DNA of 64,000 nt from Propionibacteriaceae bacterium. Lineage in GTDB: Bacteria > Actinomycetota > Actinomycetes > Propionibacteriales > Propionibacteriaceae. A program made the translations under genes and the position numbers. The stretch lies in the NCBI GenBank assembly GCA_031285845.1, contig JAITVK010000014.1, forward strand, positions 1 to 64,000. The letters run 5' to 3'. A model generated the notes under the pieces. That model worked only from the letters and a program-made list of their open reading frames with translations, did not search any database and had not been told where the DNA came from. Of the stretch, positions 7,256 to 17,413 are shown one piece after another (the first letter of the stretch is position 1; each line of letters starts with the position of its first letter).

Positions 7256-8599
7256 ATGTTCCAAACCGACTATGCCCAACGCGTCTTCACTGAGGTCAGC
7301 GAACGCACACCATGGGAAGCCGAATTTCTGCAAGCCGTGCGCGAGGTCCTGCTCAGCATCGAACCAGTGCTGAAAGCCAACCCCGGCCTGGAAGACACCG
7401 CGATTCTGGAGCGCGTGGTCGAACCGGATCGTCAAATCAAGTTTCGCGTCGCCTGGACTGACGACGCCGGACGGATCCGCGTCAACCGCGGGTATCGCTT
7501 CGAGTTCAACGCGGCCATCGGCCCGTACAAGGGTGGGCTGCGCTTCCACTCCTCAGTCAACGCCTCCATTTTGAAGTTCCTCGGCTTCGAACAGGTGTTC
7601 AAGAATTCTTTGACCGGCTTGTGGATGGGCGGCGGCAAGGGCGGCAGCGACTTCGACACTCACGGCAAATCCGACGCCGAAGTGATGCGCTTCTGCCAGG
7701 CCTTCATGACTGAGCTTTACCGCCACATCGGGCCCGACACCGATGTCCCGGCGGGCGACATCGGTGTGGGCGGTCGAGAAGTCGGCTACCTATTCGGGCA
7801 ATATCGTCGCATCACCAATGAGTTCACCGGTGTCCTGACCGGCAAGGGCTTGGACTTCGGCGGCAGCTTGGCAAGAACCGAAGCCACCGGGTACGGCCTG
7901 TGCTACTACACCCAAGAGGTGTTGCGGTTGCTGAAGAAGGACTCGTTCGACGGCAAGATCGTGGCTGTTTCCGGCTCGGGCAATGTGGCGATTTTCGCCG
8001 CCGAGAAGGCCACCCAGTTGGGCGGTCGAGTGGTCACCATGAGTGACTCCTCCGGCTACGTCTACGACCCGGAGGGGATCGACGTCGAGGCCGTCAAGCA
8101 GATCAAACTGGTCGACCGCGGCCGGATGTCGGCCTATGTCAACACTCACCCGAAGGCGACGTACGTCGAAGGCCGCAGAGTGTGGGAAGTCCCCTGCGAC
8201 ATCGCGTTGCCCTGCGCCACACAGAACGAGCTCGATTTGAGCGACGCCCAAGGATTGATTCAGGCGGGCGTCACTTTGGTGGCGGAGGGCGCGAACATGC
8301 CCACCACACCGGACGCGATCGAGGCGTTGCGCGCCGCCGGTGTGCTGTTCTGCCCGGGCAAGGCATCCAATGCTGGTGGGGTGGCCGTCTCCGGTTTGGA
8401 GATGGCTCAAGACTCCCAGCGCCTGCAGTGGACTTTCGAGCAGACCGACGAGAAGTTGCAGTCGATCATGAAATCGATCGTCGCCAACACGCTGAGCGCC
8501 GCCGAGCGCTACGGTTTGGGCCCTGATCTGTTCAATGGCGCCAACATCGCCGGTTTTGAGCGCGTGGTCAACGCCATGACAGCCCAAGGCGTTTTCTGA
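7256..8599 (+). CDS. gdhA: NADP-type glutamate dehydrogenase
   Basis: The 447-residue enzyme has the same length as the E. coli hexameric GdhA. It interconverts 2-oxoglutarate plus ammonia and glutamate in the cytoplasm. The substrate domain shows GPYKGGLRFHSSVN and MGGGKGGSDFD with the catalytic and substrate lysines, and PAGDIGVGGREVGYLFGQY follows. The Rossmann domain has VSGSGNVAIFAAEKA. The start is ATG 7256, behind AAAGGAGG (7245-7252). The in-frame GTG at 7223 has no such site. It is monocistronic, with a strong terminator 16 bases after the stop. GarA-type FHA proteins regulate glutamate dehydrogenase in some actinobacteria, and a garA gene is in this window. That connection is inference. 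Confidence 0.96.
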   Translation: MFQTDYAQRVFTEVSERTPWEAEFLQAVREVLLSIEPVLKANPGLEDTAILERVVEPDRQIKFRVAWTDDAGRIRVNRGYRFEFNAAIGPYKGGLRFHSSVNASILKFLGFEQVFKNSLTGLWMGGGKGGSDFDTHGKSDAEVMRFCQAFMTELYRHIGPDTDVPAGDIGVGGREVGYLFGQYRRITNEFTGVLTGKGLDFGGSLARTEATGYGLCYYTQEVLRLLKKDSFDGKIVAVSGSGNVAIFAAEKATQLGGRVVTMSDSSGYVYDPEGIDVEAVKQIKLVDRGRMSAYVNTHPKATYVEGRRVWEVPCDIALPCATQNELDLSDAQGLIQAGVTLVAEGANMPTTPDAIEALRAAGVLFCPGKASNAGGVAVSGLEMAQDSQRLQWTFEQTDEKLQSIMKSIVANTLSAAERYGLGPDLFNGANIAGFERVVNAMTAQGVF

Positions 8600-8615
8600 G
8601 CGATGACTCTGACGG

Positions 8616-8642
8616 GAGGCCCGGGCCATCGGCCCGGGCCTC
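8616..8642 (+). terminator. Strong rho-independent terminator of gdhA
   Basis: Twelve perfect pairs join 8616-8627 (GAGGCCCGGGCC) to 8631-8642 (GGCCCGGGCCTC) with an ATC loop. T-rich TTGCTTGT follows. Confidence 0.85.
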
Positions 8643-8668
8643 TTGCTTGTCTATGCGTCAGTGCACCG

Positions 8669-8690
8669 GGCCAATTTTCACCAATTGGCC
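8669..8690. promoter_or_regulatory. Candidate operator upstream of the Tm-1-like operon
   Basis: GGCCAATT-TTCACC-AATTGGCC is a perfect eight-base inverted repeat with a six-base spacer. It abuts the proposed -35 box at 8691, which is the usual position of an activator site. The MocR-type regulator encoded two genes downstream is a possible binder, by proximity only. Confidence 0.45.
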
Positions 8691-8719
8691 TTGCGCGATG
8701 ATGCCCCGGTGGCTACTGT
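8691..8719 (+). promoter_or_regulatory. Promoter of the Tm-1-like/PEP-hydrolase operon
   Basis: -35 TTGCGC (8691-8696), a 17-base spacer and -10 TACTGT (8714-8719) predict transcription from about 8726. That leaves a ~24-base leader containing the AAAGG ribosome site before ATG 8750. Confidence 0.5.
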
Positions 8720-8749
8720 GAATTCGTTGCCCACTACAAAGGAATGATC

Positions 8750-9985
8750 ATGACAACCGTGGCGATCCTCGGCACCTTCGACACCAAAGGCCCGGAGTAT
8801 TTGTGGCTCGCCCAGCGTCTGGAACACTTGGGCGTCGACGTCGTACGGATCGACACCGGCGCGTTCTCCGACGTTGAGTGGGCTGATGTCAGCTCCACCG
8901 AAGTCCTTCACGCTGCCGGAGTCGATCCAGCGACTCTGCGCCAGCGACGTGACCGAGGCGAGATGATGACCGCCATGGGGCGTGGAGCCGCCCAGATCGT
9001 ACGCCGACTGGCCGATCGCGGTCAGATCCACGGCCTGCTGAGCATCGGCGGTTCTGGCGGATCCTCCCTGGCCGCGACTGCGATGCAAGCGCTGCCGATC
9101 GGATTCCCCAAACTGCTGGTGTCCACCATGGCTTCTGGAGACGTCCAGCCGTACGTCGGTGAGGTTGACGCCACCTTGATGTATTCGGTGGTGGACGTCG
9201 CCGGGATCAACCGGATCTCGCAGATGGTGTTCGACAACGCCGCCGCGGCGATCGCGGGCATGGCCAAGGCGCAGGCCGAGCGCGAGGCCACGCCGGTCGA
9301 GGCGACGAAGCCTCTGATCGGTATGACCATGTTCGGGGTGACCACCCCGGTGTGCGACGAGGCCCGTCAGCGACTGACCGAGTTGGGATACGAGGTGTTG
9401 GTCTTCCATGCCACCGGCACCGGTGGCCGGGCGATGGAGAAGCTGATCGAATCCGGATTGTTGAGCGGAGTCTGTGACATCACCACCACGGAGTTGGCCG
9501 ATGACCTGGTCGGCGGAGTGCTCACCGCCGGACCACACCGAGGAGAGATGGCCGCGAAGACGGGTCTTCCTCAAGTGGTCAGCGTCGGCGCGCTCGACAT
9601 GGTGAATTTCGGACCGATGGACACCGTTCCCGCTCAGTTCCGTGCTCGCAATCTGTTCGTCCACAATCCCACAGTCACGTTGATGCGCACCACCGCCGAC
9701 GAGATGGCCGAGCTTGGCCAACGTTTGGCGGCCAAGCTCGCCGACGCGCCCGGGCCCACAGCGATCTTCCTGCCGTTGGGCGGGGTCAGCGCCATCGACA
9801 CGCCAGGCCAACCGTTTTGGGATCCCACCGCCGACCGGGCCCTGTTCGCCGCCCTACGCGACGGTCTGGCTGGCAGTGACGTCGACATCCATGAAGTGGA
9901 CGAACCGATCAACGCTGACGGGGTCGGGCGGGCCATGGCCGACACCCTTCACCGCCTCATCACCGCCACACAGCCCCGAACTTGA
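8750..9985 (+). CDS. Tm-1-like ATP-binding domain protein (UPF0261)
   Basis: The 411-residue protein begins with [15 protein letters not shown], the signature of the Tm-1-like ATP-binding (UPF0261) family, and contains [21 protein letters not shown] and [15 protein letters not shown]. The family is named after the N-terminal half of the tomato virus-resistance protein Tm-1. The bacterial reaction is not established. The next gene encodes the PEP-hydrolase-like TIM barrel, which as I recall forms the C-terminal half of the plant protein, so the two products probably act together. The start is ATG 8750, seven bases behind AAAGG. The ATG at 8744 is too close to the site. Confidence 0.88.
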   Translation: MTTVAILGTFDTKGPEYLWLAQRLEHLGVDVVRIDTGAFSDVEWADVSSTEVLHAAGVDPATLRQRRDRGEMMTAMGRGAAQIVRRLADRGQIHGLLSIGGSGGSSLAATAMQALPIGFPKLLVSTMASGDVQPYVGEVDATLMYSVVDVAGINRISQMVFDNAAAAIAGMAKAQAEREATPVEATKPLIGMTMFGVTTPVCDEARQRLTELGYEVLVFHATGTGGRAMEKLIESGLLSGVCDITTTELADDLVGGVLTAGPHRGEMAAKTGLPQVVSVGALDMVNFGPMDTVPAQFRARNLFVHNPTVTLMRTTADEMAELGQRLAAKLADAPGPTAIFLPLGGVSAIDTPGQPFWDPTADRALFAALRDGLAGSDVDIHEVDEPINADGVGRAMADTLHRLITATQPRT

Positions 9986-10017
9986 CCACCACACCATCCA
10001 CATCAGAAGGAAACACC

Positions 10018-10845
10018 ATGTCACGACAAGAGATTCTCGATCGTTTCCGAGCCCAAATCGCTTCGGGCCGACCGATCGTCGGGGGCGGAGCCGGAACCGG
10101 CATCACCGCCAAATCGGCTGAGGCCGGAGGCATCGACTTGCTCGTCATCTACAATTCCGGACGGTTCCGCATGGCTGGACGCGGCTCCTTGTCGGGCCTG
10201 TTGGCGTACGGCGACGCTAACGCCATCGTGATGGACATGGCCCGCGAGGTGCTGCCCGTGGTGAAGCACACCCCAGTGATCGCGGGTGTGAACGGCACCG
10301 ATCCTTTCCGCGTCATGCCCTACTTCTTGAGCCAGATCCAGGCGCTCGGCTTCGCCGGCGTGCAGAATTTCCCCACCGTCGGACTGATCGACGGGATGTT
10401 CCGCGCGAACCTGGAGGAGACCGGCATGGGCTTCGGACTAGAGATCGACATGATCCGTCTGGCTCACGAGATGAATCTGCTGACCACGCCGTACGCCTTC
10501 GACGCCGATCAGGCGCGCGAATTGGCCCGAGCCGGAGCGGACATCTTGGTGCCCCACATGGGCTTGACCACGTCGGGCACGATCGGGGCTCAGACCGCAC
10601 TGACCCTGGAACAGGCGGCGGCCAAGGTTCAGGAACTGGCCGACGCGGCCCGTTCGGTCAATCCAGAGATCCTCTGTCTGTGTCACGGCGGCCCGATCGC
10701 CAATCCCGAGGACGCGCAGTACATTCTGGATCACACCGACTCCATCGTCGGCTTCTACGGCGCCTCGTCGATCGAGCGTTTTCCGGCCGAAGTGGGAATC
10801 CGTCGCCAAACCGAGCAGTTCAAGGCGCTCACGTTCTCCAAATGA
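10018..10845 (+). CDS. Phosphoenolpyruvate hydrolase-like TIM-barrel protein
   Basis: This 275-residue protein belongs to the PEP-hydrolase-like/TIM-barrel signal transduction family (PF09370 type). Typical segments are [51 protein letters not shown] and [15 protein letters not shown]. It follows the Tm-1-like gene by 32 bases, and ATG 10018 has AGAAGG seven bases upstream, so they form one operon. Despite the family name, no reaction can be assigned from sequence. A role in metabolism of a small carbon compound is a guess based on the barrel fold and on the neighbouring MocR gene. Confidence 0.85.
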   Translation: MSRQEILDRFRAQIASGRPIVGGGAGTGITAKSAEAGGIDLLVIYNSGRFRMAGRGSLSGLLAYGDANAIVMDMAREVLPVVKHTPVIAGVNGTDPFRVMPYFLSQIQALGFAGVQNFPTVGLIDGMFRANLEETGMGFGLEIDMIRLAHEMNLLTTPYAFDADQARELARAGADILVPHMGLTTSGTIGAQTALTLEQAAAKVQELADAARSVNPEILCLCHGGPIANPEDAQYILDHTDSIVGFYGASSIERFPAEVGIRRQTEQFKALTFSK

Positions 10846-10979
10846 GCCGCGGCTAGCGTCGGCGAGGATCAGATCCGACGCGAACCTCGCTTCATCGCAC
10901 GGAGGCTGGCACCGCCCCAAAACCCCTACTCAATGACGGTACGGTGGTAGGTGACACTCAAACCATGGAGGCCACCATC

Positions 10980-12434
10980 ATGAGAACCGTTGCGCCGAGG
11001 CGGGTCGACTCAGCCCACTTGATCCATCTGCTTGGCGACTGGGCGAATCCCTCGATCGGCCTGGTGGAGTCGCTCACGACGGCAGTGATGGACCTGGTCA
11101 GAGCGGGCCTGATCGTCCCGGGTGTCGAGTTGCCGCCCCAGCGAGTGTTGGCCCAAGCTCTGTCGGTCAGTCGTGGAACGGTCACTATGGCGTACGCCAA
11201 TCTGGTCGAACGCGGCTATCTGGAAGCCAGACGAGGCTCTGGCTCGCGCATCCGATCGCGAGCCCGCGAAGCCGAGCGGACCGCTCAAGGCCGCTTGATG
11301 TCGCTGACGCGGGCGGCTCCGGGAGTCGTCGACTTGTCCAGTGGGGCGTTACCAGCCTCAGTCATCACCCGTGAGGTTCTCGGACAGCCGCTGCCCGACA
11401 TGGCGGCGTACTACGACACCGACGGCTACTTCCCACAAGGCGTTCCGGCTCTGCGCTCGGCTCTGGCCGACCATCTGACCGCGTCGGGGTTGCCGACCCA
11501 GCCTGACGAAGTCGTGGTCACTGCCGGTGGCCAACAGGGCCTCCACATCGCCGTAGGATCCGTGGTCCAACCTGGAGATCTGTGCCTGGTGGAGGAACCG
11601 ACCTACCGCGGAGCGCTGGAGGTGTTGCAGGATTGCAGTGCCCGCATCGAGACGGTTCCGGCTGATTCAGGGATCGATGTTCGTCTGGTCGCTCGGGCGA
11701 TGACTCGACATCCTGCGGCGCTGATCTGCCAGACGAGCATCAACAATCCGACCGGCCAGACGATGGCGGTCGACCAGCGAATCGAGTTGGCCGACGTCAT
11801 CAACCGCAACGGACTGACAACGATTGAAGACTGCTGTTCCTTCGACCTGACCTGCTCAGGCCAACCGGCGACCACCCTGGCCGGCCTGGTCGACCCGAGC
11901 CTGTTGATCTGTGTCGGCACCTTCTCCAAACTGTTCTGGGGTGGACTACGTTTGGGATGGATTCGGACGTCGTCGGATCGGATCCGCTCGCTGACCGAGC
12001 TGCGCAAGACTGTCGATCTGGCGTCGTCGGTCCCTTGCCAACTGAAAGGCATCGACCTGTTGGCTCATGTCGACCAGGCCCGGATAGAGCGTCAGATGAT
12101 GCTCAATGAGCACTTGGCCGCGACCCAAGCCGCGATCCGGGAGGTGTTCCCCCAGTGGACCTGGAGACCGATCCACGGCGGATCGAGTCTATGGGTCGAC
12201 ACCCACACCGACACGGTCGCCCTGGTGGAACGGGCCAAGCGCGCCCGCATCAAGCTGTCGGCCGGGCCCAGTTTCTCCGCCAACGGCGGCCAGCGCACAA
12301 TGTTGCGACTGCCGGTGTGGCATGCCCCCGACATGGCCCGCGAGACACTGATTCGATTGGCTCATGCGATCGATGATCCGGCGCGCCGAACAGGCGGTCA
12401 GTCGAGCAGAGCGGCGAGCCGTACGTCGGTGTAG
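10980..12434 (+). CDS. MocR-type transcriptional regulator (GntR plus aminotransferase fold)
   Basis: The 484-residue regulator has a GntR winged-helix domain (residues ~15-85; VPGVELPPQRVLAQALSVSR then TMAYANLVERGYL). It is joined to a fold-type-I aminotransferase domain (~105-475). GTFSKLFWGGLRLGW holds the expected PLP lysine, and NNPTGQTM is the usual substrate-side motif. MocR proteins sense PLP or amino compounds and often act on an adjacent gene. Here the likely target is the Tm-1-like operon just upstream, which has an inverted repeat at its promoter. That target is inferred. The start is ATG 10980, with GGAGG at 10967-10971. GTG 10944 and ATG 10965 lack such a site. Confidence 0.9.
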   Translation: MRTVAPRRVDSAHLIHLLGDWANPSIGLVESLTTAVMDLVRAGLIVPGVELPPQRVLAQALSVSRGTVTMAYANLVERGYLEARRGSGSRIRSRAREAERTAQGRLMSLTRAAPGVVDLSSGALPASVITREVLGQPLPDMAAYYDTDGYFPQGVPALRSALADHLTASGLPTQPDEVVVTAGGQQGLHIAVGSVVQPGDLCLVEEPTYRGALEVLQDCSARIETVPADSGIDVRLVARAMTRHPAALICQTSINNPTGQTMAVDQRIELADVINRNGLTTIEDCCSFDLTCSGQPATTLAGLVDPSLLICVGTFSKLFWGGLRLGWIRTSSDRIRSLTELRKTVDLASSVPCQLKGIDLLAHVDQARIERQMMLNEHLAATQAAIREVFPQWTWRPIHGGSSLWVDTHTDTVALVERAKRARIKLSAGPSFSANGGQRTMLRLPVWHAPDMARETLIRLAHAIDDPARRTGGQSSRAASRTSV

Positions 12435-12531
12435 CCTTCCGACCTAGCGTCGTGGAACCGATGACTCATCCTGTGGCGCGGTCTGAACCCCCGATCGGGC
12501 GATCTTCGTTCCGGTCTCTTGCGATGGACCC

Positions 12532-12741
12532 CTAGCCACCCGATGTCATGACAATGCCGTAGACCCAGTGGCCGAAAGCGAACAGCGCTGCGCTCACGGC
12601 GACGAAGGCGGAACCCCACAGCCAGCGGGTGAGGCGTTTGCGGCGCGTCGACGGCACCTCGGCTGGTCCCCACTCGCCGATCTGCGGCTGGACTCGCACA
12701 GGGGTGTCGCCGTGAAGGTTGAGGTCGGTCAGCACACGCAC
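12532..12741 (-). CDS. Small single-pass membrane protein
   Basis: I do not recognise this 69-residue protein. Residues 1-37 are polar with a basic RRKRLTRW stretch. Residues ~40-65 (GSAFVAVSAALFAFGHWVYGIVM) form one hydrophobic helix, so it is probably a small inner-membrane protein with its N-terminus in the cytoplasm. The GTG start at 12741 sits exactly six bases after TACACT (12748-12753), as in other leaderless genes here, and this supports it as a real gene. It lies just downstream of ligA on the same strand and is convergent with the MocR gene. Confidence 0.6.
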   Translation of the reverse strand: MRVLTDLNLHGDTPVRVQPQIGEWGPAEVPSTRRKRLTRWLWGSAFVAVSAALFAFGHWVYGIVMTSGG

Positions 12742-12747
12742 CCCATC

Positions 12748-12753
12748 AGTGTA
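12748..12753 (-). promoter_or_regulatory. -10 box (TACACT) for the small membrane protein
   Basis: TACACT, then six bases, then GTG 12741 on the minus strand. It is the same hexamer and spacing as the box at 2645-2650. Confidence 0.55.
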
Positions 12754-12772
12754 CCCTGACCCTGCCTCGCGC

Positions 12773-14911
<2,139 letters not shown>

Positions 14912-15000
14912 TCAGACCGGCGGTCTTGATCCTCCCGTGTACGATCACACAATGCTGTTAGGCTAGTTTGGTTGATAGTTCTGCTAAGTCGAAGGATGCC

Positions 15001-17277
15001 ATGATCGCACTGCATCTCCCCGCGCCTGGGGCGCAAGCCCGGCTCGGAGCCACTCTCGATGAGTCGGGAGCGTGGTTCTCCTTGTGGGCTCCACGCGCGA
15101 CCAGAGTCGAGTTGGCACTGGTGAGCCGCGACCACGAACAGGCCAATCATGACATGGAGCTGGGCGACGGCGGGGTGTGGACTGTGCATGTCGACGGCGT
15201 GCGCGCTGAGCAACTCTATGGCTTCCGGGTCCACGGGTTGTGGGAGCCGAAGACCGGCCAGCGGTTCAATCCAGCGCGTCTATTGATGGATCCGTACGCC
15301 AAAGCGATCACCGGAGGCGTGGATTATTCCGGCCCGATCCATGACCACACCTCCGAGTCGGATTATCTGCCCGACACCACCGACTCGTCTTTAGCCGTGC
15401 CGCTGTCGGTCGTGGTCGCTCCATCGGGACCTCCGACCGCGCTGGCGAAATCGATTCAGCCCAACGAGCGTGTCATCTTGGAGACCCACGTCAAGGGCTA
15501 CACTTTGCGTCATCCTCTGGTGCCTGAACACCTGCGTGGGACGTACGCCGGGCTGGCCTACCCAGCGATCATCAACCATCTGAAGAGCATCGGCGTGACC
15601 ACGATCGAGTTGCTTCCGATCCATCATTTCGTGTCCGAGCCGTTCATCATCCGCGCCGGGCTGAGCAACTACTGGGGCTACAACACGATGGGCTTCTTCG
15701 CCCCCCACGCGGCGTACGCCTCGATCGGAACGATGGGCGAGCAGGTCGACGAGTTCAAAGACATGGTCTCAGCCCTGCATGAGGCGGGCATCGAGGTCAT
15801 CCTCGACGTCGTCTACAACCACACCGGCGAAGGCAACCACGAGGGTCCGACCCTGTCATTCCGGGGCATCGACCACGCCGGCTACTACCGGTTGACCGAG
15901 AACATGTACGACGACTACGACGTCGACGGCTGCGGCAACTCGGTGGACACCGCCCAACCCGGGGTGCTGCGCATGATCATGGATTCCTTGCGCTACTGGG
16001 TGACCGACATGGGTGTGGATGGGTTCCGTTTCGATTTGGCCACCACACTGATCCGCGACGAGTACCACCACGTCGATCAGGCCCACCCGTTCAAGAAGGC
16101 CTTGGCCGAAGACCCGGTTTTGGCGAACACCACGTTCATCGCCGAACCGTGGGACATCGGGCCGTACGGCTATCAACTGGGAAACTGGGGACCCGGCTGG
16201 GGCGAATGGAACGGGCAGTTCCGCGACTATCTGCGCGACTTCTGGCGCGGGCAGACCCCCGGCGTCCAAGAGCTGGCCACCCGCTTGTCGGGCTCGCCGG
16301 ATCTGTTCCAAGACGATGGGCGTCCGGTGACCAGTTCAATCAACCTGATCACCTGCCACGACGGTTTCACCCTGCGCGATCTCGTGACCTACAACGAGAA
16401 GCACAATGAGGCCAACAACGAGAACAACCGTGACGGCAACAACGACAACCGGTCATGGAACTGTGGAGTCGAAGGTGAGACCGATGACCCCACGGTCCAG
16501 GCTCTGCGTCAGCGCCAGGTCCGCAACTTCCTCATGACGCTGGTTCTGGCCCACGGCACCCCGATGCTGACCGCCGGCGACGAGTTCGGTCGCAGCCAGC
16601 AAGGCAACAACAACGCCTACTGTCAAGATTCCCCGATCTCCTGGGCGTCCTGGGCAGAAGAGGACACCTGGGGCGATCTGATCAGTTTCGTCGGCAACCT
16701 GACGGCCGTACGAGCCGGTCATGAGGCACTGCATCCGCAAGATTGGATCCACCATGACGCCGTGGTCGACGACGCCGGGGCGTCGCTGGGTCGTCCTGGT
16801 CTGGCCTGGCTGAACGGCGGCTCAGGCGAGATGGGCGACGCCGACTGGCATGACACGTCCCGCAAACTCCTCGGCATGTACTCCTCGACCACACAAGAAG
16901 CCTTCATTTTGTGGTTGTACGCCGGAGCCGACCCCTGCGACATCACGTTGCCCGGCACCGCCTGGGGTAGCGAATACCGTGTCATCTTGCACTCAGGAAC
17001 CGAGGATGAGTTCCCCGTCTCGGGTCAGAGTCTGGCCCCCGGCGCGACGCTGACCATTCCCGGGCGTACGACCATCCTGATGCAGGCCGTGGTCGCCGAT
17101 CGCACCCCGACCGAGATGAAACCGACCGAGGCAGGTTCGCCTCAGACGGAGCCGAGCACCGACACACAGTCGACGCAGCCGGTCGCACCCGAGCACGACT
17201 CGACTTCGACAGCCGCTGAGGATTCGCGGGTCGAGTCGAGCGAACCGGCCAGCGACTCGGGGTCTCCACAGGCCTGA
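15001..17277 (+). CDS. glgX: Glycogen debranching enzyme (isoamylase-type)
   Basis: The 758-residue GH13 enzyme hydrolyses alpha-1,6 branches of glycogen. A CBM48 domain (~15-110; GAWFSLWAPRATRVELAL) precedes the barrel, whose catalytic triad is Asp345 (FRFDLAT), Glu382 (FIAEPWD) and Asp454 (ITCHDGF). A beta domain follows. The last ~55 residues (from about MKPTEAGSPQ) are Ser/Thr/Glu/Pro-rich and probably disordered, which is unusual for GlgX. ATG 15001 follows AAGGA (14992-14996). A -10-like TAGGCT lies at 14959-14964. It is divergent from ligA and heads a same-strand glgX-glgE-glgB series, though glgE has its own promoter. Confidence 0.95.
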   Translation: MIALHLPAPGAQARLGATLDESGAWFSLWAPRATRVELALVSRDHEQANHDMELGDGGVWTVHVDGVRAEQLYGFRVHGLWEPKTGQRFNPARLLMDPYAKAITGGVDYSGPIHDHTSESDYLPDTTDSSLAVPLSVVVAPSGPPTALAKSIQPNERVILETHVKGYTLRHPLVPEHLRGTYAGLAYPAIINHLKSIGVTTIELLPIHHFVSEPFIIRAGLSNYWGYNTMGFFAPHAAYASIGTMGEQVDEFKDMVSALHEAGIEVILDVVYNHTGEGNHEGPTLSFRGIDHAGYYRLTENMYDDYDVDGCGNSVDTAQPGVLRMIMDSLRYWVTDMGVDGFRFDLATTLIRDEYHHVDQAHPFKKALAEDPVLANTTFIAEPWDIGPYGYQLGNWGPGWGEWNGQFRDYLRDFWRGQTPGVQELATRLSGSPDLFQDDGRPVTSSINLITCHDGFTLRDLVTYNEKHNEANNENNRDGNNDNRSWNCGVEGETDDPTVQALRQRQVRNFLMTLVLAHGTPMLTAGDEFGRSQQGNNNAYCQDSPISWASWAEEDTWGDLISFVGNLTAVRAGHEALHPQDWIHHDAVVDDAGASLGRPGLAWLNGGSGEMGDADWHDTSRKLLGMYSSTTQEAFILWLYAGADPCDITLPGTAWGSEYRVILHSGTEDEFPVSGQSLAPGATLTIPGRTTILMQAVVADRTPTEMKPTEAGSPQTEPSTDTQSTQPVAPEHDSTSTAAEDSRVESSEPASDSGSPQA

Positions 17278-17319
17278 CAGTTGTCCTCGACGCGCTGCTC
17301 AACAACAACGAGACGCGAG

Positions 17320-17330
17320 GAACAATGTTC
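17320..17330. promoter_or_regulatory. Small palindrome upstream of the glgE promoter
   Basis: GAACA-A-TGTTC is a perfect 11-base palindrome. It lies 47 bases before the glgE -35 box and could be a regulator site. Confidence 0.25.
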
Positions 17331-17377
17331 ACTATTCGGACAAAGCAGGCGACAGTAACCCCTGATGAGACCAGAAA

Positions 17378-17406
17378 TTGAGACGGAGTCAGTCCACCGC
17401 TACATT
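17378..17406 (+). promoter_or_regulatory. glgE promoter, leaderless
   Basis: -35 TTGAGA (17378-17383), a 17-base spacer and -10 TACATT (17401-17406) are followed after seven bases by the ATG at 17414. It is the best complete promoter I see in the window. Confidence 0.65.
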
Positions 17407-17413
17407 AGTGAAC

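Noticed and set aside
12490-12499. CCCGATCGGG palindrome after the MocR gene as terminator
   Set aside because: A ten-base self-complementary sequence has no room for a loop, and no T-run follows.
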